Assembly (NCBI GenBank): GCA_965200895.1
Contig: CBDAVM010000002.1
Location: forward strand, 1,984,001-2,048,000
DNA from: WTFV01 sp965200895
GTDB lineage: Bacteria > Acidobacteriota > Vicinamibacteria > Vicinamibacterales > UBA8438
Length of the DNA: 64,000 bases
Reading direction: 5' to 3'
How positions within the stretch are numbered: the stretch's first letter is position 1; each line of letters opens with the position of its first letter. Shown piece after piece: positions 14,854 through 24,207 of the stretch. The notes below the pieces were generated by a model. The model was given only the letters and a program-made list of their open reading frames with translations, had not been told where the DNA came from and searched no databases. A program made the translations under genes and the position numbers.

Positions 14854-15818
14854 GCGACTGTGTGCGGCGGGGTTGCACCGCTACCACCCGTCATGGCGTC
14901 CGCGATCTGCTGGGCGACGGCAAGGGCCCGCCGGCCGTCGGCGCCGGTGACGCGCGGGGGCGTCCGTCGTCGCGCGGCGCGCACGAAGTCCTCCAGCTCC
15001 AGCTCCAGCGGCTCGGCACGCACGACGCCCACCCGCCCCCCGTCGATGCCGACCTCGCCGTCCTCGCCCTTCTTGACCTTCCAGATCTCGGCCTGCTGCT
15101 CGGCATAGTCTACCGAGACGAGCGCATGCGGCTGAAACACCCGCAGCTTGCGGACGCGGTCCCGGCTGATCCGGCTGGCCGTCAGGTTCGCGATACAGCC
15201 GTTCTCGAAGCGCAGGCGGGCGTTCGCGATGTCGATGCGGGAGCTGAGCACCGGCACGCCGATGGCCTCGATCGAGACCGGCGCCGAGCCCACGCAGGAC
15301 AGCACGACATCGAGATCGTGGATCATGACGTCGAACACCACGTCGATGTCGAGGCTGCGTGGTTGAAAGCTCGCGAGGCGGTGCACCTCGATGAATCGGG
15401 GGGCCGAGATCAATGGCAGCGCCGCGGTGACCGCCGGGTTGTGCCGCTCGGTATGCCCCACCGCGAGCGTGGCGCCCGACGCGGCCGCGGCATCCATCAA
15501 GCGGTCGGCCTCCGGTATCGACGCGGCGATCGGCTTTTCGACCAGTACCGCCACACCCGCCTCGAGCAGCGGCAGACCGACACGCACGTGATCCCTGGTC
15601 GGAACCGCTACCACCACCCCATCGACGGGCAGGTCGATGTCGCCCAGGTCCCGGACCGCGACGGCGCCGACGTCCGCCGCTACCGCCCGCGCCCGGTCCA
15701 GGTCGAGATCGACCACCGCGACGAGATGGACGTTCGGAGCGGCGCCCAGAATGCGGGCGTGGTGTCGCCCGAGGTGACCGACGCCGACCACGGCGGCGCG
15801 AAACGGGGACCCGGTCAT
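14850..15818 (-). CDS. Gfo/Idh/MocA family oxidoreductase
   Basis: This 322-aa NAD(P)-dependent sugar oxidoreductase has a Rossmann N-terminus (FRAAVVGVGHLGRHHARIL) and the family EKP motif in VLVEKPIAAS near residue 93. GHTERHNPAV follows, and there is a long C-terminal dimerisation domain with DVMIHDLDVVL near 165. It is encoded directly after lpxI (4-nt overlap) and two genes after fabZ-lpxA. By analogy with GnnA, which oxidises UDP-GlcNAc at C3 for diamino lipid A, an activity on a UDP-amino sugar is plausible. No GnnB-type aminotransferase is adjacent, so this is only an inference. Confidence 0.85.
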   Translation of the reverse strand: MTGSPFRAAVVGVGHLGRHHARILGAAPNVHLVAVVDLDLDRARAVAADVGAVAVRDLGDIDLPVDGVVVAVPTRDHVRVGLPLLEAGVAVLVEKPIAASIPEADRLMDAAAASGATLAVGHTERHNPAVTAALPLISAPRFIEVHRLASFQPRSLDIDVVFDVMIHDLDVVLSCVGSAPVSIEAIGVPVLSSRIDIANARLRFENGCIANLTASRISRDRVRKLRVFQPHALVSVDYAEQQAEIWKVKKGEDGEVGIDGGRVGVVRAEPLELELEDFVRAARRRTPPRVTGADGRRALAVAQQIADAMTGGSGATPPHTVA

Positions 15819-16657
15819 GCCCGCGACGCCCCCGACACATCAAGAGCCCGGCCCACGACGGCCACTCCCGCGGCATTCGCGGCCTCGAACACGCGGTTCC
15901 CGTCGAGCACGACGGTTCTGCCGGCATCGACCGACAGCACCGCGGCGCCGGCCGCAACAAGAGCGTCGATCGTGGCGACGCCGATGACCGGCACGTCGAA
16001 ACGCATGTCCTGATTGGGCTTGGCGACCTTGATGACGCACACCCCCGGCCCGGCCAGCCGGCCCGCTCTGGCAATCACCTCGTCGGTGCCCTCCATCGCT
16101 TCGACGGCCACCACCGCGCGCTGCCGCACGGCGATCGTCTGGCCGATGTCGAGTCCGGCAATCGCATCCGCCATCCGGTATCCGAACTCCAGGTCGCCGC
16201 GCTCCTCGTCGTTCGGAGCCCGCTCGGTGAGCGTGCCGGACCGCGCGAGCAGCGGCTCGAGAAACGCGGTCGAGTCGACGAGGGTTATCCCGTGCGCACC
16301 GAGCACATCCGCTACCGCCGCAATCAGGGCGTCCGTGTTGCGCGTCGTCAGGCGCCGCAGCACCGACAGCAGGGTGAGGTCCGGCACGATGCCGGAGAAG
16401 ATTCGCGTGTGCTTGACCTGGCCCGCCATCAGGGCACGGGTGACATCGGACCGCTTGAGGATCTCGATGCACCGGCCGAGCTGCCCCAGCGACACCCAGT
16501 GAAAGTCAGCCGGCGGCCCGGCCGCGGCCGCCGCTTCCATGGCTGGACTCGCCTCCTCGCGAATCGCGATCACGGTGACGTCGTGACCCAGGCTGCGGGC
16601 GGCATCCAGAGCGAGAAAGGGAAACCGGCCATTACCCGCGATCAAGCCGATGCGCAT
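15815..16657 (-). CDS. lpxI: UDP-2,3-diacylglucosamine pyrophosphatase LpxI
   Basis: This 280-aa enzyme hydrolyses UDP-2,3-diacylglucosamine to lipid X in lipid A synthesis and replaces LpxH in many non-enteric bacteria. Signatures are RIGLIAGNGRFPFLALDAAR at the N-terminus, HWVSLGQLGRCIEILKR near residue 53, ALMAGQVKHTRIF near 76, and in the C-terminal catalytic domain VAVEAMEGTDEVIARAG (about 182-198) and VIKVAKPNQDMRFDVPVIG (about 207-225). It lies 20 bp after fabZ-lpxA and overlaps the Gfo/Idh gene. lpxD and lpxB are not in this window. Confidence 0.93.
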   Translation of the reverse strand: MRIGLIAGNGRFPFLALDAARSLGHDVTVIAIREEASPAMEAAAAAGPPADFHWVSLGQLGRCIEILKRSDVTRALMAGQVKHTRIFSGIVPDLTLLSVLRRLTTRNTDALIAAVADVLGAHGITLVDSTAFLEPLLARSGTLTERAPNDEERGDLEFGYRMADAIAGLDIGQTIAVRQRAVVAVEAMEGTDEVIARAGRLAGPGVCVIKVAKPNQDMRFDVPVIGVATIDALVAAGAAVLSVDAGRTVVLDGNRVFEAANAAGVAVVGRALDVSGASRA

Positions 16658-16677
16658 GTACGGCTCGATCTTCCGTT

Positions 16678-17928
16678 CTAGTCTTCAACGACGACCGGCT
16701 CTACCCGTCTGGCCGGCCGACGGAGGTTGACGCCGCGCCTGGAGGTCCGAATGAACTCGACCAGGTAGCGCACCTCGTGACCGCCCAGGCGCGGGTCGGT
16801 GTCGATGCGCGCCAGCGCGCGCGTGGTATTGAGCTTGGACTGCAGCAGATACCGATAGGCGTGCTTCAACTGCGCGATGGTCTGCGGCGAGGCGCCGCGG
16901 CGCTGCAGCCCGATCATGTTGACCCCGTACACCCGGGCCCGATTGCCGACGGTCTTGCCGTACGGCAGCGCGTCCATGGTGACCACGCTGTAGCCGCCGA
17001 TGAACGCCTGCCGACCGACGCGGCAGAACTGGTGGACGCCCGAGAACGCGCTGATCGTCGCCTCGTCCTCGACCACCACATGCCCGCCCAGGGTCGCGCC
17101 GTTGCCGAAGATCGTCTTGTTGCCGACGATGCAGTCGTGCGCCACGTGGGCATAGGCCATGAACACGTTGTCGTTGCCGACGAGCGTCAACCCGCCGCCG
17201 CCGCGCGTGCCGCGATGGATGGTGACGAATTCCCGGATTACGTTCCTGTGACCGATGACGAGCCGCGTCTCCTCGCCCTCGTACTTGAGGTCCTGGGGAA
17301 TGAGCCCGACGGAGGCGAAAGGAAAGATCTCGCACTCGTCGCCCAGCTCGGTGTCGCCGTCCACGACAGCCGAGGCTCCTACCCGACAGGCGCGTCCCAT
17401 GCGGACTCCGGCCCCGACGATGGCGTTCGGTCCCACGATGGTCTCGGGACCAATTACCGCATCCTGATGGACCTTGGCGGTCTTGTCGATATAGGCGGAC
17501 CGCTCGATGCCGACCAGCAGCTCCGCCTCCGCCACCATCTGATGCGCCACGGTCGCCACGCCGCGGAGCACGGCTTCGCCCTCGTCCCGGCTGCGCAGGG
17601 TCACGTCGAGGCAGAGTCGGTCCCCGGGAAACACCTGCTTGCGGAACTTCGCGTTGTTCACGCCACGCAGGGCCACTCGCCCGGTCGGCGCGTCGCTCTC
17701 CGGCCCCAGCAGGAGCAGGGTCGCCACCTGCATCAGCGTCTCGATCATCATGACGCCGGGCATCAACGGGTTTCCGGGGAAGTGCCCCTGGAAGTACTCC
17801 TCGTTGACCGTGACGTTCTTCACCGCGCGCACGCGGCGGCCCGGCTCATGTTCGACGACGCTGTCGACGAGCAGCGACGGATAGCGATGGATGAGACGGT
17901 CGAGAACAACTGGTATGTCGAGAGACAC
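16678..17928 (-). CDS. FabZ-LpxA fusion: 3-hydroxyacyl-ACP dehydratase / UDP-GlcNAc acyltransferase
   Basis: This single 416-aa chain joins two enzymes usually encoded by adjacent genes. Residues 1 to about 140 are FabZ: RLIHRYPSLLVDSV, the catalytic HFPGNPLMPGVMMIETLMQ (active-site His and Glu) and KFRKQVFPGDRL. Residues about 145-400 are LpxA, a left-handed beta-helix of hexapeptides starting IDKTAKVHQDAVIGP. It includes FASVGLIPQDLKYEGEETRL, IREFVTIHRGT, AYAHVAHDCIVGN with the catalytic His, and a helical tail. FabZ competes with LpxA for 3-hydroxyacyl-ACP, so the fusion physically links the branch point between phospholipid and lipid A synthesis. There is no stop or frame change at the junction. 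Confidence 0.92.
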   Translation of the reverse strand: MSLDIPVVLDRLIHRYPSLLVDSVVEHEPGRRVRAVKNVTVNEEYFQGHFPGNPLMPGVMMIETLMQVATLLLLGPESDAPTGRVALRGVNNAKFRKQVFPGDRLCLDVTLRSRDEGEAVLRGVATVAHQMVAEAELLVGIERSAYIDKTAKVHQDAVIGPETIVGPNAIVGAGVRMGRACRVGASAVVDGDTELGDECEIFPFASVGLIPQDLKYEGEETRLVIGHRNVIREFVTIHRGTRGGGGLTLVGNDNVFMAYAHVAHDCIVGNKTIFGNGATLGGHVVVEDEATISAFSGVHQFCRVGRQAFIGGYSVVTMDALPYGKTVGNRARVYGVNMIGLQRRGASPQTIAQLKHAYRYLLQSKLNTTRALARIDTDPRLGGHEVRYLVEFIRTSRRGVNLRRPARRVEPVVVED

Positions 17929-18043
17929 GTGCGTACGAGCTCAGGTGAGCGCCAGTCTACAAGGCCGCACGCACGCCGTCCACCGGGGGTCGCGGAACCG
18001 ATTGGCGGCGCCGACCGACCGGGGAACAACCGGCGCTGCCCCG

Positions 18044-18649
18044 TCAGCGTCTGTTGAGGTCGTCGATGACAAACTCGGTCAGGTCGAGTGCGGGATTCGC
18101 CCAGACCAGACCCGCCGAGTTCAGAATGAAATCGATGCCGCGCGCGGCTGCCACCGAAGCCAGTGCAGGACCCAGCTTCGAGTCCAGGTCCACCTGGAGG
18201 CTCTGTTGCAGTTCCGTCACCTCCGCGTCGGCGTCCTGGGTGACGCGCTGCATCTCGGCCTGGGCGTCCTCCGTGTCGCGCTGAATGTCGAGTTGCAGTC
18301 GGCCGATATCGCGCGACAGGCCGAGGCGCGCCTCGGCGCTCATGACCGTCTCCCCCTGGGCCAGCCGTTGCTGCATCTGCAGCAGGTTCTGGTTCTTGGC
18401 GTCGATCTGGGTCTGCAGGGTCGCCTGCCGCGCCTCGATCTCGGCCCGCTTCCGCTCGAGCAGTTGCTGTACCTGGGTGTTGGCGCTCTGGCCGGGGACC
18501 GACTCGGCGACGATACGCTGAAGATCCACGAAGGCGTACTTCGTGCCGACCGGGAACGGCAGCGACGACCGGGCCTGGGCGGCCGCGGGCGAGGCGGCGG
18601 CTGCGGACAGCGCGCCGGCGATCAACGTCATCAGGACAACAGGTCTCAT
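18044..18649 (-). CDS. OmpH/Skp-family periplasmic chaperone
   Basis: This 201-aa protein has a signal peptide (MRPVVLMTLIAGALSAAAAS, cleaved near AAAQA). The Skp-like N-terminal strand KYAFVDLQRIVAESVPG follows. A long coiled coil (about residues 55-150, rich in Gln, Glu and Arg) and a C-terminal globular strand ending EFVIDDLNRR complete it. Skp proteins carry unfolded outer-membrane proteins to the BAM complex. Here it is encoded immediately after bamA and before fabZ-lpxA, the usual position of ompH/skp. The spacer 17929-18043 holds nothing recognisable. Confidence 0.88.
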   Translation of the reverse strand: MRPVVLMTLIAGALSAAAASPAAAQARSSLPFPVGTKYAFVDLQRIVAESVPGQSANTQVQQLLERKRAEIEARQATLQTQIDAKNQNLLQMQQRLAQGETVMSAEARLGLSRDIGRLQLDIQRDTEDAQAEMQRVTQDADAEVTELQQSLQVDLDSKLGPALASVAAARGIDFILNSAGLVWANPALDLTEFVIDDLNRR

Positions 18650-18736
18650 CGGTGGTGTTCCTCGTGAGGCGCGCGACCTCCCCGCCGCGCGCGGCCGAAT
18701 GGTTGACGTCGACGGCGCGGCCCCCGCCGCGCCGCC

Positions 18737-21526
18737 TCAGAACGTGGTGCCCATCGCGAAACGGAACCCGTGCCGTTCCTGCGGCTGGTAGCGGTCGTTG
18801 AAGATGCCTTCCACCTGCGGGTTGTAGTAGTAGATCAGACGGAACGGCAGGTTGAGCATCGGCATGAAGAAGCGCAGCTCGATGCCGGTCGACGTGTAGA
18901 AGTCGTTCATCGCGAAGTCGCGCCCGAAGTCCTGCACCTGCCCCGCGTCGTAGAACGTGACCAGCCGCACCGGCCCGCCGAGCACGAACTGGTACTCGAA
19001 ATTGAGCAGCAGGCTCTTGTTGCCACCCATGACGATCAGCCCCTGGTACGAGTTGTTCGGGACCTCGGGGTTGACATCGGACAGCGTCGGGCCGACGCGC
19101 CGGATGTCGAACCCGCGGATCGAGTACTCGCCGCCGAGCCACAGCCGCTCGAAGACGGGGATCCTGTCGGGGTTGCCGGCCTGCAGGTGGCGGTACTGCA
19201 CGCGACCGCCGATGATCGTGCGGCCGGTATGCGGCCGGTAGAAGGTGGCCTCCAGGATCGGCTTGACGAACCGGGTGTTGCCGCCGGCGCCGGCCAGCTC
19301 CAGGGCCAGCGACAGGCTCTTGCCCTGACTGGGGAAGATCGGATGATCGACGGTGTTGTGCCGGAGCTGCGGCGTGACCTTGCTGACCGTGCGCTGGCCG
19401 TCGCTCCCGAGCAGCAGGGCGTCGGCGAAGAACGGGTTGTAGGCGGCCAGGTACGACGCATCGACGTTGCGTCCGAAGTACTCGCTGACGCTCGCCTCGG
19501 AGTTCTCCAGGCTGTAGGTCAGGAACATGCGGGTGAACAGGGCGAGCGGGATGCCGAACGTCGCCGAGCCGCCCACCGTCTTCTCCTGGAAGCTGAACCA
19601 GTCGATCTCGCGCGAGAAGATCTGGGTGCCGAGTGATATGGGACGACCGAAATTGTACGGACGCGTGAACGAGACCTGCGAGTTGTTGGCCCACTGCCCC
19701 CGCTGCACCGAGACCCCGAACGTCTCGCCACGGCCCATGAAGTTGCTCGTCTGGAACGAGACCTGGCCGAACACCCCGTCGAACTGCGAGTACCCGGCGG
19801 CGAACGTCAACTGGTTCAGATTGGTCTCGGTCAGATCGAACGTCAGGTTCACCTCGTTCTCGACCGACTCCACCTTCTCGATGGCCACGCCCTCCTCTTC
19901 GAGCGGTTCGAAGAAGCCGAGCTGGTTGAGCCGCCGCACGCTGTGCTTGAGCGCCTCGGTGTTGAGCACGGCGTTCTCGGCCACCTGCAGCTCGCGGCGG
20001 ATAACCTCGTCGTGCGTCGTCTGGTTGCCGGCGAACTCGATTCGGTTGATGAAGTACTGCTCGCCCTCCTGCACGCGGATGGTCACGTCCACGACGGGAT
20101 CGCCCTGGATGCGGAGCGGACGCGGGACGACGCTGCCGCCGGCGGCGTTCCCGCCGCCGTTGCCGTTCGTGTAGCCGGCCCCGTTACCGTTACCGTTGCC
20201 GTTGCCGTTGGCCTCGGCGGCCGCCAGTTCGGCCGCTCGCTCGGCCGTGCGCGCCGCCTCCCCCTCCTCGGTGCGCGGGTTGAGCTCGGGCGCCAGGGTC
20301 ATCTCGTAGTAGCCGAGCGAGCCGTACAGCTCGCGGGCGTCCTCGAAACCCTTGCGGACGTTGCCCTCGCTGTAGTAGGCCCCCGGCTCGATGTCCTCGA
20401 AGATGCGACGCAGCCCGACCTCGAGCAGGATCTCGTTGCCCGCGAAGTCGACCTCGCCGATGCGGTAGCGCTCGCCCTCGTCCACCGGGATCTGCAGCCG
20501 CAACCCGCGGGTCTCGCCGTCCTCGGACAGCTCCAGGTACTCCAGCTCCGGCTGCCCGACCTGCGCCGTGATGTAGCCCTCGTCGCGGTAGTAGGCCTCG
20601 ATGGCCACCGCGTCCTCCTCGTACTCCTCGGGCTTGTAGGTGCCCCGGCCGGTCATCCACGAGAGCCACCAGCGCTGCTTGATATTCTTCATCTTGCCGC
20701 GCAGGCGACCGTCGCTCATCGCCGTGTTGCCGATGAAGTCGATCTCGTGGACCTGCACCTTGGGCCCCTCGGTCATGTGGAACGTCAGACGCACCAGCTT
20801 CGGACCGCCCGGCAGTTCCTCGATGGTGTGGTCGACCTCCGCGAACATGTAGCCCTCGGCCTGGAAGCCCTGGCGGATGATCGCCTTGACGCGACGGATC
20901 GTCTCCGGGTCGATGAACGAGTCCATCCGCAGCGTGACGCCCTGCTGCTCCAGGTTCTGCAGGATGTCCTCGGTCTTCAGCACTTCGGAGCCCTCGTAGG
21001 TGACGATCTTCACCCGCTCGCGCTCTTCCATGTTGAAGATGACGGTCTTGGCCGGCACGCCGTTGGGGAAGGGCGTGTCGATGACCTCGACCCAGAGATC
21101 GTTCAGGAAGCCGGTATCCCAGAGACGCTGGTAGTCGTCCAGGATCATCTCCACCGTCTCGTCCGTGTAGGGCACCCACTGGCCCCGGGACGGGATGGTG
21201 CGATTGTCATCCTTGACGATCTCCATGTAATAGAGATACGTGTCGTAGTCGACGCCCGCCACGTTCCCCTGGGTCGGGAACTGGATCGAGATGTTCCTGA
21301 GCAGCGTCGGCGAATCAGGTGGCGGCAATTGGGGCCGCGGCGGTTCCGGCGCCCCGCCGAAAATGGACGGCGCCTGCTGCTGCGGGGCCCCGAAGATGGA
21401 CGGCTGCCCTGCGGCCGGTGCGACGCCCGACGCCAGCCCCACCCCGAACGCCAGCAGTGTCGCGACGCCGACGCGCACGCCGAGCGGTTTCGCATGTCCC
21501 GTCTGTTTCACCTGCTTCACCTGCAT
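18737..21526 (-). CDS. bamA: Outer membrane protein assembly factor BamA
   Basis: This 929-aa Omp85 protein is the core of the BAM outer-membrane insertion machine. It has a signal peptide (about residues 12-40), a Pro/Gln-rich leader with two QPSIFG/APSIFGG repeats, POTRA domains (about 75-560) and a C-terminal 16-strand barrel (about 600-929). In the barrel, WLGGEYSIRGFDIRRVGP carries the conserved (V/I)RG(F/Y) loop-6 motif, and the chain ends in Phe (AMGTTF). A low-complexity Asn-Gly tract (about 437-455) interrupts a POTRA repeat between its last helix and the strand VVDVTIRVQEGEQYFINRIE. The family is certain; its length exceeds the usual 750-850 aa because of the leader and this insertion. 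Confidence 0.94.
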   Translation of the reverse strand: MQVKQVKQTGHAKPLGVRVGVATLLAFGVGLASGVAPAAGQPSIFGAPQQQAPSIFGGAPEPPRPQLPPPDSPTLLRNISIQFPTQGNVAGVDYDTYLYYMEIVKDDNRTIPSRGQWVPYTDETVEMILDDYQRLWDTGFLNDLWVEVIDTPFPNGVPAKTVIFNMEERERVKIVTYEGSEVLKTEDILQNLEQQGVTLRMDSFIDPETIRRVKAIIRQGFQAEGYMFAEVDHTIEELPGGPKLVRLTFHMTEGPKVQVHEIDFIGNTAMSDGRLRGKMKNIKQRWWLSWMTGRGTYKPEEYEEDAVAIEAYYRDEGYITAQVGQPELEYLELSEDGETRGLRLQIPVDEGERYRIGEVDFAGNEILLEVGLRRIFEDIEPGAYYSEGNVRKGFEDARELYGSLGYYEMTLAPELNPRTEEGEAARTAERAAELAAAEANGNGNGNGNGAGYTNGNGGGNAAGGSVVPRPLRIQGDPVVDVTIRVQEGEQYFINRIEFAGNQTTHDEVIRRELQVAENAVLNTEALKHSVRRLNQLGFFEPLEEEGVAIEKVESVENEVNLTFDLTETNLNQLTFAAGYSQFDGVFGQVSFQTSNFMGRGETFGVSVQRGQWANNSQVSFTRPYNFGRPISLGTQIFSREIDWFSFQEKTVGGSATFGIPLALFTRMFLTYSLENSEASVSEYFGRNVDASYLAAYNPFFADALLLGSDGQRTVSKVTPQLRHNTVDHPIFPSQGKSLSLALELAGAGGNTRFVKPILEATFYRPHTGRTIIGGRVQYRHLQAGNPDRIPVFERLWLGGEYSIRGFDIRRVGPTLSDVNPEVPNNSYQGLIVMGGNKSLLLNFEYQFVLGGPVRLVTFYDAGQVQDFGRDFAMNDFYTSTGIELRFFMPMLNLPFRLIYYYNPQVEGIFNDRYQPQERHGFRFAMGTTF
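20182..20211. repeat. Hexanucleotide microsatellite inside bamA
   Basis: Five near-identical CGTTAC/CGTTGC units run in tandem and encode alternating Asn-Gly on the minus strand. Because the unit is 6 nt, gain or loss of units keeps the bamA frame, so the tract can vary in length without inactivating the gene. Confidence 0.75.
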
Positions 21527-21681
21527 CGATGTTCACCCGCGGGGAAGCCGGCGGCCGGCCACGACCCCGCCGATCCGGTCATGGCTGGCATGCGCCCCGT
21601 GACGCACAAACCCCGCACACCATTTTACGAGATCTTTGGACGTCCCGGACCCGGATGCGGCCGGTACGCGAGTCGCCGGAG

Positions 21682-24117
21682 CTAGACAAGGCACCGCCCC
21701 TCCACCTCCCGGTCCGCGGTGCGGTAGGCGAGAACCCCCGCGTCGAGGTAGACCTCGACCTCGCCGGACGCCAGGCGCCCACTGATCAGCTCCTCGGAAA
21801 GCGGGTCCTCGACGTGCCGCTGGATCGCCCGCCGCAGGGGGCGCGCGCCGTAGGAGCGATCCTTGCACGTCAGGTCGATGATCCGGTCGATGACCTCGGC
21901 GGTCAGCGTGATGCGCAGGTCGCGGCCGGCGAGGTTCTCGTTGAGCTGTCGCACGAGCATCCGCAGGATCTCGCGCAGATCCTCGTCCGTCAGGGCCTCG
22001 AACACGATGATCTCGTCGACGCGGTTGACGAACTCGGGATTGAACGTCCGCTTGACCTCGCCGAGCACTAGGTCCGTCACGCTGCGCTGCACCTCCTGCG
22101 CGCTCGACGACTGGAACCCGACCGCGGCCTTCTTCTGGATGTGACGCGCCCCGATGTTCGACGTCATGATGACGATCGTGTTCTTGAAGTCGACCCGGTT
22201 GCCGAGCCCGTCGGTGAGGTGACCATCCTCGAAGACCTGCAGCAGGATGTTGAACAGATCGGGGTGCGCCTTCTCGATCTCGTCCAGCAGGACAACCGAG
22301 TACGGGTGGCGCTTGACCTTCTCGGTGAGCTGCCCGCCCTCGTCGTGGCCGACGTAGCCCGGCGGCGACCCGATCAGCTTAGACACGGAGTGCTTCTCCA
22401 TGTACTCCGACATGTCGAAACGGACCAGCGCGGTGTCGCTGCCGAACAGGAAGCCGGCGAGCGCCCGCGCCAGCTCCGTCTTGCCGACGCCGGTCGGCCC
22501 CAGGAACACGAAACTGCCGACCGGCCGGTGCGGAGACTTGAGCCCGGCCCGCGAGCGCCGGATGGCCCGCGCGAGGGCCGAGATGGCCCGCTCCTGGCTG
22601 ATCACCCGCCGGTGCAGCTCGTCCTCCATTCGCAGCAGCTTCGCGCTCTCGTCCTGGTTGATCGTGGTCAGCGGCACGCCGGTCCACTTCGACACGACCT
22701 CGTCGATGTCCTGCCGGCCCACCTCGACCGGCTGGCCGCCCGCCTGGACGTCGAACTTCTCGCGCACCACCTGCAGGTTCTCCCGCGCGAGCACCTCCTG
22801 CTCGCGGAAGAACTGGGCCCGCTCGTAGTCCTTCTGCGCCGTCGCGCTCTCCATCTGCTCGACCGCGGTGCGGATGCTCCTGTTGATCTCGCTGAATTCG
22901 TCGCTGTAACCCGCGGCTCGGAGCTTGGCGCGCGCTCCCGCCTCGTCGATCAGGTCAATCGCCTTGTCCGGCAGGAACCGGTCGGTGATGTAGCGGTTCG
23001 ACTGGAAGACCGCGGCGTCCATGGCCTCGGACGAGTACGCCACGCGGTGGTAGCTCTCGTAGCGCTCCTTGATCCGGCTCAATATCTCGAGCGCTTCGCC
23101 CTCGGTGGGCGGATCGACCTTGACGGCCTGGAAACGCCGTTCCAGGGACCGGTCCTTCTCGATGTACTTCCGGTACTCGGCCGGCGTCGTGGCTCCGATG
23201 CAGCGGATCTCGCCGCGCGACAACGCCGGTTTCAGGATGTTCGCCGCGTCGAGCGAACCCTCGGCCGATCCCGCGCCCACCAGCGTGTGCAGCTCGTCGA
23301 TGAACACGATGATGTTCGGGTTCTCGGTCAGTTCCTTCATGATCGCCTTGAGGCGTTCCTCGAACTGTCCGCGGTACTTCGTGCCCGCCACGATCAGCGG
23401 GATGTCGAGGGCGAGAAGCCGCTTGTCGGCCAGAAAATGCGGTACGTCGCCGAACGCGATGCGCTGGGCCAGCCCCTCGACGATGGCGGTCTTGCCGACC
23501 CCGGGCTCACCGATGAGCACGGCGTTGTTCTTCGTGCGGCGGCACAGCACCTGCTGTACGCGCTCGAGCTCCACTGCACGGCCCACCAGCGGATCGAGGC
23601 GGTTCTTGAGCGCGGCGTCCGAGAGGTCGCGGCTGAACTCCGCCAGCAACGGCGTCTCCTTGACCCGCGTCACGGTGGTCTTCTCGTTCAGTAGCTGGAC
23701 GATGTCCTCGCGGACCGCATTCAGGCGCATCCCCTTCTCGGACAGGATGGTCGACGCCACGGACCGCTCCTCGCGCAGGATGCCGAGCAGCAGGTGCTCC
23801 GTCCCGATATAGTTGTGCAACAGCCGGTCCGCCTCTTCCGCGGCGAACTGCAGCACGCGCTTCGTCTCCGCGCTGAACGGGATCTCGACCGATGTGGACA
23901 CCTTCTCGCGGAAGACGGTGCGGCCCTCGATCTCCTTGCGGATGTTCTCCAGCGACAGCCGCGAGCGGGCGAAGATCCGGCTCGTCAGCCCCTTCCCCTC
24001 GCGTATCAGTCCGAGCAGCAGATGCTCGGTCTCGATCGAGATGCTCCCGAGCTGGCTCGCCTCGTAGCGCGCGAAGAACAGGACGCGCCGCGCCCGTTCG
24101 GTGTATCGCTCGAACAT
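21682..24117 (-). CDS. clpC: ATP-dependent Clp protease ATPase subunit ClpC
   Basis: This 811-aa Hsp100 unfoldase has two N-terminal Clp repeats beginning MFERYTERARRVLFFARYEA and IGTEHLLLGILREERS. The first AAA domain has Walker A GEPGVGKTAIVEGLA near residue 205 and VFIDELHTLVGAG. A UVR-containing middle domain follows, with KDYERAQFFREQEVL near 430. The second AAA domain has GPTGVGKTELARALA near 545 and VLLDEIEKAH. The UVR-type linker marks it as ClpC rather than ClpA or ClpB. No clpP, mcsA or mcsB is adjacent; it lies between lolD and bamA. The spacer 21527-21681 has no gene. Confidence 0.93.
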   Translation of the reverse strand: MFERYTERARRVLFFARYEASQLGSISIETEHLLLGLIREGKGLTSRIFARSRLSLENIRKEIEGRTVFREKVSTSVEIPFSAETKRVLQFAAEEADRLLHNYIGTEHLLLGILREERSVASTILSEKGMRLNAVREDIVQLLNEKTTVTRVKETPLLAEFSRDLSDAALKNRLDPLVGRAVELERVQQVLCRRTKNNAVLIGEPGVGKTAIVEGLAQRIAFGDVPHFLADKRLLALDIPLIVAGTKYRGQFEERLKAIMKELTENPNIIVFIDELHTLVGAGSAEGSLDAANILKPALSRGEIRCIGATTPAEYRKYIEKDRSLERRFQAVKVDPPTEGEALEILSRIKERYESYHRVAYSSEAMDAAVFQSNRYITDRFLPDKAIDLIDEAGARAKLRAAGYSDEFSEINRSIRTAVEQMESATAQKDYERAQFFREQEVLARENLQVVREKFDVQAGGQPVEVGRQDIDEVVSKWTGVPLTTINQDESAKLLRMEDELHRRVISQERAISALARAIRRSRAGLKSPHRPVGSFVFLGPTGVGKTELARALAGFLFGSDTALVRFDMSEYMEKHSVSKLIGSPPGYVGHDEGGQLTEKVKRHPYSVVLLDEIEKAHPDLFNILLQVFEDGHLTDGLGNRVDFKNTIVIMTSNIGARHIQKKAAVGFQSSSAQEVQRSVTDLVLGEVKRTFNPEFVNRVDEIIVFEALTDEDLREILRMLVRQLNENLAGRDLRITLTAEVIDRIIDLTCKDRSYGARPLRRAIQRHVEDPLSEELISGRLASGEVEVYLDAGVLAYRTADREVEGRCLV

Positions 24118-24207
24118 GTCGACTGCTCCGACGCCGGATGGCCAGCGTCCGGCTGCGAATCGATTATATGGTACCGGTCGGTGCCCCCCGGCTGCACGTG
24201 CGGCGCT

